Shown here piece by piece: positions 11,093-20,451 of a DNA stretch of 64,000 nucleotides. The stretch comes from Craspedostauros australis. Lineage: Eukaryota > Bacillariophyta > Bacillariophyceae > Mastogloiales > Achnanthaceae. The stretch lies in contig JAMXDE010000014.1 of the NCBI GenBank assembly GCA_026770025.1, forward strand, positions 1,426,001 through 1,490,000, read 5' to 3'. The notes below the pieces were generated by a model. That model was not told the origin of the DNA, did no database searches, and was given only the letters and a program-made list of their open reading frames with translations. How positions within the stretch are numbered: the stretch's first letter is position 1; each line of letters starts with the position of its first letter. Both the position numbers and the translations under genes were made by a program.

Positions 11093-11431
11093 CCAATGGG
11101 CCTCCTCATTCTTGCAAACCTGATAACAACTTCATGCTCTGCACTTCATGCTCTGCTGTGTTGCAACACATGTTGCCTCAGCATCAATTCACATCATTGC
11201 ATCCCCATCTGCTCACAATTCAGACTTCAACAGATCTAAATTGGGCCAGCTTTCTTCAGGAACATCTATTACCCACTCAGAGCACAATAACAGCATTCAC
11301 ACAGCTTCACTCTACTTCACTGATGGATATGATCACTCCCAATTTTGAGGCAATTTCCCATTTTCGTCTGTGTTCAATCAAAATCTCTGTGACCAGAGGC
11401 GGACAATGCCATCTTGGGATTTCTTCTTGGT
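11093..11431. other. Gene-free spacer between two SINE-like copies
   Basis: 339 bp with only short, non-homologous open frames. No repeat or RNA feature recognised. Confidence 0.3.
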
Positions 11432-11636
11432 ATCATCACAAATCCATATAGTGTTAATTACATTTCTCCCGTAGCCCCCACTATCTGCAAATTCCACATG
11501 TGTCCGTTTTCAACAACTGCAACGCCCGCAGCTCAATGGTAGAGCACCAATAATTCTAGCTGAGGTTCCGGGTTCGAATCCCAGCATGAGACTTTGCTTT
11601 TGCACTGACCATGAGATTTTACGAAAGTTCTATTTC
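11432..11636 (+). mobile_element. tRNA-derived SINE-like repeat, copy 2
   Basis: Same family and orientation as copy 1, 340 bp downstream, but more diverged in the leader. A box is CAGCTCAATGGTAGAGC; B box is the canonical GGTTCGAATCC. The tail is diverged after TTTGCTTTTGCACTG. Confidence 0.6.
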
Positions 11637-12111
11637 AAATTAACAGTCGCAGCTTGTTCTACTTCGCCATCTTAGACAGAACAGTGCTGCCTCTGTCCTC
11701 CTTGCTGTTGTCCTCATCCATCTCCAGTGCAAAGCTTGTTCCTGCCACCACTGGGAGCAGGAAAAATGTAAACAAATGTCAGGATGTAGGGATAATATCG
11801 GAATATCCTATTTTCCCTCATTTCCCAGGATTTCAAACGATTTCCTCTGCGGTTGTCACTGATCATTTGCTGCGACAAATGATACCATTCACCAAGTTTT
11901 GATTAGAAATGACATAGGATACCAACATAGTTGTTTCCATCTGCACTGACTCCCATGTCATTGGAATAGTCAGCTGATACTGCAATCGCAATTTTGACGC
12001 AAGTTTCACTTGTTGATTTTGATGGGCTGGTACTCCCCATGACAAACATGTTTCAATGGATTTAAGTGTGGTGCAGTTGAGATGTTGTGGTGTCTTGGGT
12101 TGGTTGCTATA
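11637..12111. other. Gene-free stretch
   Basis: 475 bp of A/T-rich sequence downstream of the copy b pseudogene (which ends at 12112 on the minus strand). No convincing open frame or repeat. Confidence 0.3.
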
Positions 12112-12438
12112 TCATTGATGTCTTCCTATTTTCGTTTCGTCTCTTCCGCTTTTTCGTTTTTGTAATTGTGGGGGTTGTCTGCTGTTTGTTTCTGTTGTCC
12201 GTTGCTTATGTATGCTGGCTCTGTTGCTTGTGATGATCACTCTCTTCATTGTTGGTGGCTGCATTGCTTTCTTCGCTTCTGCTGTTTTCCAAGTTGTCAT
12301 CGCCAGTGTTTGATTCTGCTGCATCTGGCAGTGGGGGCACATTGGCCTCAGTCTCGAATCCTGTGATGGTGCTGCGTGGTGTGTTGGCTGCTGCATCTGG
12401 CAGTAGGGGTGCAATGGCCACAGTCTCAAATCCTGTGG

Positions 12439-13074
12439 TGGTGCTGGCTGCTGGTGCTGGCTGCTGGTGCTGGCTGCTGGTGCTGGCTGCTGGTGCTGGC
12501 TGCTGGTGCTGGCTGCTGGTGCTGGCTGCTGGTGCTGGCTGCTGGTGCTGGCTGCTGGTGCTGGCTGCTGGTGCTGGCTGCTGGTGCTGGCTGCTGGCTG
12601 CTGGCTGCTGGTGCTGGCTGCTGGTGCTGGCTGCTGGTGCTGGCTGCTGGTGCTGGCTGCTGGTGCTGGCTGCTGGCTGCTGGTGCTGGCTGCTGGTGCT
12701 GGCTGCTGGTGCTGGCTGCTGGTGCTGGCTGCTGGTGCTGGCTGCTGGTGCTGGCTGCTGGTGCTGGCTGCTGGCTGCTGGCTGCTGGCTGCTGGTGCTG
12801 GCTGCTGGTGCTGGCTGCTGGCTGCTGGCTGCTGGCTGCTGGTGCTGGCTGCTGGTGCTGGCTGCTGGTGCTGGCTGCTGGTGCTGGCTGCTGGTGCTGG
12901 CTGCTGGTGCTGGCTGCTGGTGCTGGCTGCTGGTGCTGGCTGCTGGTGCTGGCTGCTGGCTGCTGGTGCTGGCTGCTGGTGCTGGCTGCTGGTGCTGGCT
13001 GCTGGTGCTGGCTGCTGGTGCTGGCTGCTGGTGCTGGCTGCTGGTGCTGGCTGCTGGTGCTGGCTGCTGGTGCT
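12439..13074 (-). repeat. 13-bp coding minisatellite (TGCTGGCTGCTGG)n
   Basis: Roughly 45-50 units, some shortened to GCTGGCT-type partial units. On the coding (minus) strand it reads as the 13-residue repeat STSSQHQQPAPAA. The unit has no stop codon in any of six frames. Written as GCTGGTGCTGGCT it differs from the neighbouring array unit GGTGGTGTTGGTT at only 3 of 13 positions, so the two arrays probably share an origin. Confidence 0.95.
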
Positions 13075-13283
13075 CTTGCCATGGCTACTGCATCTGGCAG
13101 TGGGCGCGTTGGCCACACTGTCGAATCGTTTGTTCGTGCTGGGTGGTGCTGTGGCGCATGCTGTGGTGGACGGTACCATGGCGGGTGGCAACACCTCGGA
13201 GGGAGGGTCCTTGCGCTTCTTGGTGGGAGCAATGTACTCGTGGTTCCATTTCGGTGCATTGCTGGCAAGTCGGGGACGGCTAT

Positions 13284-13840
13284 GGTTGGTGGTGTTGGTT
13301 GGTGGTGTTGGTTGGTGGTGTTGGTTGGTGGTGTTGGTTGGTGGTGTTGGTTGGTGGTGTTGGTTGGTGGTGTTGGTTGGTGGTGTTGGTTGGTGGTGTT
13401 GGTTGGTGGTGTTGGTTGGTGGTGTTGGTTGGTGGTGTTGGTTGGTGGTGTTGGTTGGTGGTGTTGGTTGGTGGTGTTGGTTGGTGGTGTTGGTTGGTGG
13501 TGTTGGTTGGTGGTGTTGGTTGGTGGTGTTGGTTGGTGGTGTTGGTTGGTGGTGTTGGTTGGTGGTGTTGGTTGGTGGTGTTGGTTGGTGGTGTTGGTTG
13601 GTGGTGTTGGTTGGTGGTGTTGGTTGGTGGTGTTGGTTGGTGGTGTTGGTTGGTGGTGTTGGTTGGTGGTGTTGGTTGGTGGTGTTGGTTGGTGGTGTTG
13701 GTTGGTGGTGTTGGTTGGTGGTGTTGGTTGGTGGTGTTGGTTGGTGGTGTTGGTTGGTGGTGTTGGTTGGTGGTGTTGGTTGGTGGTGTTGGTTGGTGGT
13801 GTTGGTTGGTGGTGTTGGTTGGTGGTGTTGGTTGGTGGTG
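13284..13840 (-). repeat. 13-bp coding minisatellite (GGTGGTGTTGGTT)n, about 43 units
   Basis: Very homogeneous array. On the minus strand it reads as the 13-residue repeat TPPTNTTNQHHQP in every frame, because three 13-bp units make one 39-nt period. Plus-strand frames are also open. It lies within exon 3 of copy b. Confidence 0.95.
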
Positions 13841-15593
13841 TGCTTTGTTTTTGTGAGTGTTTTTGTGTTTGGTGGTGGCTGCATCCTCGCTGTAGGAGCG
13901 AGTGGTGAACACACTGCGCATGCTTGCAGCGTGTTGGTGCGGGTCATTGTGGTGGCTGCGGACGATCTCCGGTCTGGCAACCCGTTCCACCTTCACTTTG
14001 TTGCGTGCGTACGACAGGACGCAATCAGGACGCTTGGCTTTCGCTACGTTCTTGTCAGGAACGATCGGGTCAGTGTCGCTGTCGTCGCTCAACAGATAGA
14101 TAATCTCCGGCTGTGCGCACAGAAGCCAACAAGGCACATGTGTGGATAACGGTCAAAACGGAAAAAGAGAGGTGTGAGTGAGTGAAAATTAATCAGTTGC
14201 AGTTCGTGTTGGTTCCAGGGGCGCAGCACTTACCTTGCTTCTGCTGCGGACTGGTGCTGGCACAAAGTCATACTTGCAGTCATCTTCAGACAAGCTGCCG
14301 GAGTCAAGAATCGCGCACAGTTTTTCAAGCTTGGGTTGGTTGTGTTTTTGGGGGGTGGTGCGAAGCGCCCTCGTGGTGGGATCAGTGCGCGAGGCTCTGT
14401 TTGTCGGTTTCAGGGGGAGTGTCTTGTCCGGGAGCGCCTCCACCATACGGACAAGCAGCATTGGCACGCGTGCGCTTTCTTGCTTTTTGAACGTGGAAGA
14501 GTTGAGTGGGACAAGTGGCTCAATGAAGTTGATGTGCAGAAACACGCCCGATGGGTTATTATCAAGCATCCCAGCCACAACACAAGGAAGGTCTTCGCGA
14601 TGTACGCGCGTTTTGGTGTCTGCAGAATTCCAGACACATTTTGTCGCGCGTTTGTACGTGACCTTGCGTTTGCCTTGAAGGTAAAAAGCTGTGGCATCAG
14701 GGGCTGTTTTGTTTTTGGATTGTGGTTGAACAAAGAAAGGAGTTTGCGGTCTTGATGCAAGGTTGTGTTTGTGAGTGCAGCATTGGCCTCCACCTTGATG
14801 TGAAGTTTGGTGCCGTTGACAATTACGCATTCCACATCATCTGCGCATGTTCCACCAGGGAGAACGAAGTCAATGCCCATCACACAATGATTCTCATGCA
14901 TGTATTCATGACAGTGAGCAGCAATCCCCACGGTCTTATTTCGCTCCAACCATGATGCAGTGGTGAGCACCTTTGTCTCCTTGATTCGCGCAGGAGTCAC
15001 AGTCACAGCGAATTCTGGTTCAGACATTTCGTCGCAAGAGGATTCTTCAATCTGTCCGCGCACAATCGTACTTACCTTGTTGGTTCTTGTTGCATGCTTC
15101 TTTGCTTGATTCGGACATGGTGGAGTGATTGGGTGTTCTGTTGGTTGGACCGATGCTATTGGTGGGGTGGAGGGAGACATGATGTTGTTTCGGGATGCAG
15201 TTTTCAGAAAGCGAGAGGGAGGAAGGGAGACAGCCCAGCCGACTTCGGATTTAAGGTACTCTTTGTTCTTGATGTACTCTTTGACGTCCGGTGAGTTCTT
15301 TGGCTTTGTGGCTTCTGAGCAGATGTGTGAGCGACAAAGGTTCAGTGTGCGCACATCATACAGGTACAACCAGTCAACTTAGTCACAAATACGTACCTGC
15401 CAGTGCGGCCTCCTCCAAGCATGAAACCCACAAGTTTTTGTAGTTGAGCAAAGTTAGAGCGGCTGAACATGTGAAGTTTGGGGTACTTGTCATAGACGAA
15501 GCCTGGAGAGTAACTTTTCAGAATTTCACCTGATGCCATCTTGCGTTTGAGCTCCACGACCTCAGGTGAGGTGCGTTTCCATGATTCGGCCAT

Positions 15594-16168
15594 GGTAGTA
15601 ATTTGATTTTTGGAATGTGCGGAGACCTTGCTTTTTGTGAGCACATACCTGAGTCAGAATCCGTGCATCCACTATGGCAATGCAACAGCTTGTCAGCCTA
15701 CGAGATGACTATGACAAATTGTAGGTGACGGACTTAGTGACAGCATCGCACAAGGTGAACGAACGAAGTTAGCACTAGGATTCTACACACACAGTATAGT
15801 GGAACACATCACATGTCACTCTATTAGAATCTCTTTGTTGCCGCCATTCCTTCCAACGCTTCAATCCTAGGTTGTGTACGGATCAGGGGTGGCCACATTG
15901 CTGTTCAAAGATTGTGACATGCAGGCTGGTTCAAGTTGCTGCTGGTTGTTGACAACATCTATTCTCCAGAACAATCAGTATCACTGTCACAAGTGTTGTC
16001 AGTTCTCGTCCCTATCGCACGGCCCACGATACGTGCTGAATCATCACATACTTTCCAGCACCTGTGTGGGTTTGATTGCTGCTCTCGCATGACGTGCGTT
16101 GACATCATATGGTGCGACGACAATGGTGTTGGCAGTGGGCCACGAAAGACGCTCTCGGGAGTATTCCA
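15594..16168. other. Gene-free stretch upstream of copy b
   Basis: 575 bp between the first ATG of copy b (minus strand) and SINE-like copy 3. No coding signal; it may hold the promoter or terminus of the element that carried copy b. Confidence 0.3.
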
Positions 16169-16372
16169 TGAAAGAGCACTATCGAAAAATCACGAGGGGA
16201 GAGCAAAAGCAAAGTACCATGCTGGGATTCGAACCCGGAACCTCAGTTAGAATTACTGGTGCTCTACCGTTGAGCTACAGGCGTTGCGATTGCTGATCCG
16301 AACACAGTGAAATTTATAGATAGTGGGGGATACGGGAGTAACGTAATTTGCACTATACGTATTTGTGCTGAT
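16169..16372 (-). mobile_element. tRNA-derived SINE-like repeat, copy 3
   Basis: Inverted copy of the 10887-11092 repeat and the best preserved: A box TAGCTCAACGGTAGAGC and canonical B box GGTTCGAATCC on the minus strand, with leader and tail both present. Confidence 0.65.
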
Positions 16373-16878
16373 ACACATTACTAGAGCCTGGACGTTATGG
16401 CTTATCACTTGTTAGCTGGTGTTGGCTGTAGAGGCTTGATTGGCAAGCGGGTCCGAACGAGAGTCTTCTGTTCCACAAGTAGTCGATTGAGAATACTGGT
16501 AGATGGTGAAGAAACGTGCGGATTATGAGGTTAGTGCTAAAGTTCTTCCCTGCAGGGAGAATCTCCTGTGGTGTCCTGAGTGACAGTGTGTATGGGTCGT
16601 GTAGCCCATGTACCGTGGGTCGAGATCCCTTGGCTGTGTTCCGTGAGAGACAAGGTGCGATGATGTGCGTTGCTGGGGCACTGTTTCCCTGTGTCGGCGT
16701 TTTGGCGATGGTGGGTGTCAGTGGCTCGGTTATCGGAACCCTTCTGGTTCCTTGACACGGGTTCCAAAGATCTGCTTCAATGTTCTGGATCTGTCCCCAA
16801 ACGTGGGGGCTGGTGAAGTGTTCATTCGATCTACTGGAATGCTGACGGGTCGGATGATTCGTAGTCTCTCTCTCTAAG
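16373..16878. other. 5' flank of the piggyBac pseudogene
   Basis: 506 bp with open frames on both strands that resemble nothing recognised. It contains GTGTCCTGAGTGACAGTGTG-type motifs but no clear piggyBac terminal repeat or TTAA target pair. Confidence 0.3.
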
Positions 16879-18208
16879 ATGGGTACTAGTTTAGCTCTAT
16901 TATTCTTGGAGGAGAAAAAACGATTGATGGGTACAATGGTCATGGTCGGCAAGCAGAAGAATGCAGTGTCATGGACAGTAGTTGAGGACAAGTCTATCAA
17001 ACAGTGTGACAACGAGCCTCAAACCAAGCTTGGTGTGGCAGGTTTTGACTTCGGCAAGATATGTTCGCGAGATGACACCAACCGTGACCGCATCAACCTG
17101 CTGGGACTGGTGCAACATCTGTGGCCAGGTGATTGGAAGCGACAAATTGACGCTCTGAACAGGCGAATCGTTGCAGGCGTAATTGATGTTGGCGGCAGGC
17201 GCAACCAACACCCTGTATCAGAGCGCGAATTGTGGATGTTTTTTGGGATCATGCTTGTTGGCAAGCTGGATTCTACCACGAAGCTCTGGGGTGACTGGAT
17301 GAGCAAAGGGTTCTGTGAGGTAAGAGATCTCACAAAGCATATGCTTTTCCACCGATTCAAACACATGCACGAACACTTCATTCCTTACCTGTTCTCTGAC
17401 CCGGCCAGGCAACACAGCGATAAGTGGTGGCAAATTCAACCTGGGGTGGAGTTATTCAACAAGCGTCGTTGTGACACGACCATTCCAGGTCAGGTAATAG
17501 TCATGGACGAAAGCATGACCGCATACAAGCCTCGTCTGTCGCCCACCGGAAACCTTCCACATCTGACGCACATTCTGTGCAAGCCGGAACCACTTGGGGT
17601 GGAGTTCAAAACCGTTGCCGATGGTTTAACCGGTATAATGCTCCATTTAGAGATTCAACGCGGAAAGCGAGAGATGGACCAGGCCGATCATGTCAGAGAT
17701 TGCAGGAAAGCAACTGCTGCCTGTTCTCTGCGCATGGCTCTGGCAACGCATGACATCGGGCGAAACAACATCCACATCAACACGTCAGACTTTGCCTTCC
17801 CAAGAAGCATTTTCATTGGAGATTCATGGTTTGCCTCTGTGCAGACATGCTTGGAGATCGCTGTGAAGGCAAATTTGGGATTCATTGGCATCATCAAAAC
17901 CTTGTCCGCCAGCTTCCCACTCAAGTTCCTCCAAGAAAAGATGAGTGATTGGCCCTCCGGACCACAGCTGCTTCTGAAACGCAACCGCGACGATGGGGAT
18001 GTTGATCGCAATGGTACTCCAACAGATATATACGCCATGGGATACAAGTACTCACGCAATTCAATGATTCCGTTTGTGTTCTCCTCTGGATCAGGACATT
18101 TGGGGACATCCACACCCTACATCGCGAGATGGATCGACGACGAACGCAGGCATCGAACGAAGGAGGTCCCAAGACCCGAGGTGGCCAGTAAGTATTTTGG
18201 TGCGTGCA
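16879..18208 (+). pseudogene. PiggyBac-family transposase, truncated by a TIR element
   Basis: PiggyBac/PGBD (DDE_Tnp_1_7) transposase from ATG 16879. Typical blocks are WGDWMSKGF in the N-terminal half, VIVMDESMTAYKPR (first catalytic Asp) and FIGDSWFASVQT (second Asp). The frame continues through a region around QEKMSDWPSGPQ and is lost after RPEVAS, where GTAAGTAT at 18187 is followed 20 bp later by the TGTTAGGAATCG terminus of TIR element copy D. The third catalytic Asp, the downstream conserved region and the C-terminal Cys-rich finger are absent. The GTAAGT may be the original splice donor, in which case copy D inserted in an intron. The gene is unlike the intact piggyBac at 38930-41302 in detail and represents a separate family. 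Confidence 0.8.
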
Positions 18209-18690
18209 TGTTAGGAATCGGGGGTACGACTTCGTCAAGATACCCCATTATTGCCGCACCTCCCAATGATTATTTGTCACACTTTTGACTCTCATCCATC
18301 ACACTTTTGACTCTCATCCATCACACCTTTCAGTCTTCTTCATCACACTCGTGAATCAAGACAAACGTGATTGATCTCAGTCCCAACAAGAAAACAGCCT
18401 GTCCTCCTCGAACCAAGAAAAACCGTGACATCGTAAGACAGGATGTCCCAACATCAAACATGACAAATCAAACAACGTCGTCATAGGAGAAAGATCGATG
18501 ACCAGCAGGCTTGTGATCACCCCATCTGGAGAATGAGACACGTGCATCCCACGGACTGGAACATCGCATGATTGAACAATCAGAACAATTCAGAAAAGGC
18601 ATCAAGCTGACACCAATCGTAAAACAGGTGTCACAGAACCAAGGACGAAACCTATGATGAGACAAGTGCACGATTGTGGAATCGTACCGA
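18209..18690 (+). mobile_element. Non-coding TIR element, copy D (truncated)
   Basis: Left end TGTTAGGAATCGGGGGTACG matches copies A to C. Later sequence (ACACCAATCGTAAAACAGGTGTCAC) corresponds to about 1978 in copy A, so several hundred bases have been deleted between. The right terminus is not found; the end is approximate. Confidence 0.55.
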
Positions 18691-19527
18691 ATGATTATGG
18701 CTTGCTTGCGTGCTCAGGATGTGAAGTGAAGCACTCTCAGGCACACATATGACAGTCTTCTATTGATTATCTGTTGTTGGTGTAATGCTGATACACTCCT
18801 TGTTGTGGACCAGATTGTGACCGCATGCCATGAATCCAACAAAGACACATGCTCTGTTTATTTTTGCTTTGTTTGTTGTTATTGCCCCTGTGTTGTTTCA
18901 GCCACAAACACTCCGCCTCGGTTGCTTGTGACTGTACAGTCACAGAACCTTTGACCAATACGAGCTACGCGACTCGTTTGACTCCAAAACTCGCTCTTTT
19001 CCTTGGAGTGCGTACCTTTTACTGCATTCTGTGTTATCAGTGCCAAACGAAGATGTATCACACAAGCTTCGACTGTCCAACAATCAAACTACAATTCTTT
19101 TCTCCATGATCAACAAGTACCACTTCTCCACGAGTGCCATTGAAATTGATCTGCGTCGTATCACATCGACGCTGTGTGCGTATCCGATGTCGTTTGTTGT
19201 GCAAGGAGATGATAGTGTGCCAAGCATAGATGGATGAACGAGCATTGAAGTCAACAAACGAACACACACGCCCTCTTCTGCAAGATGATCAGACACAGTC
19301 ACACACGATCCTGTCCACGCTGGGATCCGCGGTGGTACCCATGGTAGCATGCACGGCGGCACCTGTATTTCCACCCACGCTCACTGATGTCAACACCATG
19401 AAGCATGGCAAACAATCGAGCCAACACGTTCGCATCCAACGATTGCGAGTGGATTCCAGAACGGGAAGCAGGCAGAACGATAGTTTAAATAATATGTATT
19501 ATTTTTTGCCCTTCGTGTGCAGCAAGT
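18691..19527. other. Gene-free stretch upstream of tRNA-Trp
   Basis: 837 bp without a supported gene; short frames only. A/T-rich just before the tRNA (19485-19510). Confidence 0.3.
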
Positions 19528-19600
19528 GGGGCCATAGTTCAGTTGGTAGAATTTCGGATTCCAGACCCGAAGGTCATCGGTTCAAATCCGGTTGGCCTCA
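19528..19600 (+). tRNA. tRNA-Trp (CCA), copy 1
   Basis: 73-nt cloverleaf. The acceptor GGGGCCA pairs with TGGCCTC (one G-T wobble) and the discriminator is A. The D arm is TTC/GAA. The anticodon loop TTCCAGA places CCA at 34-36. The T arm is ATCGG-TTCAAAT-CCGGT. The anticodon stem TCGGA/CCCGA has an A-C mismatch at 31-39. No intron, no encoded CCA tail. A run of T's follows (CACTTTTTTC), as expected for RNA polymerase III. Identical copies lie at 25022-25094 and 45167-45239. Confidence 0.9.
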
Positions 19601-20451
19601 CTTTTTTCATTTGGCAAACTGTTTCTCGTTTGTCCGTCTTATTTTATCGGACACCTTTTTTTCGATCGCGAAGGAAACGGAGAAATGGGTTGAAGGGGAA
19701 TGAGTTGTCCGATAATGGCATGCATCGCCCCTTTAATTGTTTTCTCCCCCGAATGAAAACCAAGAACCTCGTTTCCGTTGAATCGATACACATGGAAAGC
19801 AACAATGGGAATTGTCACGCCAAACGCGTCCGGCGACATCCGTTCAGCCAGTGCGCGCACGGAACCAACACGAGGTGTGAGTGAGAGCTTGACGAGCGCA
19901 GGCCGTGGTGAACGTGGCGTGCTGCGTTGCTGGCTGCGGTTGACTCCCCCTTTGTCTCACTCCACGATAACAAGAATCGTCGGATCGGTTTTAACGAGTC
20001 GTATCCGAATGGCACGAACATCATTCGTCACAAGAGTGCAAGAACCGGCCGGGAGAAGGAGAGTGAGCATCGAAGCGGGGAGAGTCGGAGGCTGGCGAGG
20101 TTGTTGACGAAGTTGTTGGTGTATCCTTGGCATTTGGGTGTGTTTGAATAACGTCCTATTCTATCTGTTGGTGGGAGAAGAGAGGAACTCTCCGTGGTTT
20201 GCTGTTCTTCCTTGCTTGCTTGCTTGCTTGCTTGCCTCGCTGCCGTGTTGTCTCTTGGCTGCGATCAGTTACTTCATCCATCACTTCATCCATCCGTCTA
20301 TCCGCCACCGGCACCGTCACAACCTCAGAGGTCGACACCAGCTCACAACATCAGAGATCGATCATCCTGCACTTCCAGCACAGGCAGCACGCACAGGCTC
20401 ACCAACCAATCTACTACACTTTATTGACTATTATATCATAGTTGCTGAAAG
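19601..20451. other. Intergenic region upstream of the 1293-aa protein
   Basis: 851 bp including a TGCT microsatellite (about 20210-20237) and a short CACTTCATCCAT duplication (about 20270-20295). No gene supported; presumably contains the promoter and 5' UTR of the next gene. Confidence 0.35.

Larger units (their letters stand above)
12112..15593 (-). pseudogene. Unknown element-associated protein family, copy b (frameshifted)
   Basis: Minus-strand gene with the same plan as copy c. Exon 1 (15593-15397) encodes MAESWKRTSPEVVELKRKM and ends at a GTACGT donor; it matches exon 1 of copy c in length (about 65 codons) and in its W-x(8)-LK-x(4)-SG-x-I pattern. Exon 2 (from about 15318) encodes IDFVLPGGTCADDVE. 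It changes frame between about 14770 and 14715, then runs RVHREDLPCVV and VPMLLVRMVEA to a GTAAGT donor near 14236. Exon 3 starts after a CAG near 14122 (PEIIYLLSDDSDTD), crosses the 13-bp array at 13284-13840, a unique block (KWNHEYIAPTKKRKD) and the array at 12439-13074, and stops at 12112. The frameshift, and an exon 1/2 phase that does not join cleanly, argue for a pseudogene. Function unknown. Confidence 0.55.

Noticed and set aside
12249..14149. Three long plus-strand frames rich in Trp, Cys, Val and Gly
   Set aside because: They are shadows of the 13-bp arrays, which have no stops in any frame. Flanking unique sequence is coding-like only on the minus strand.
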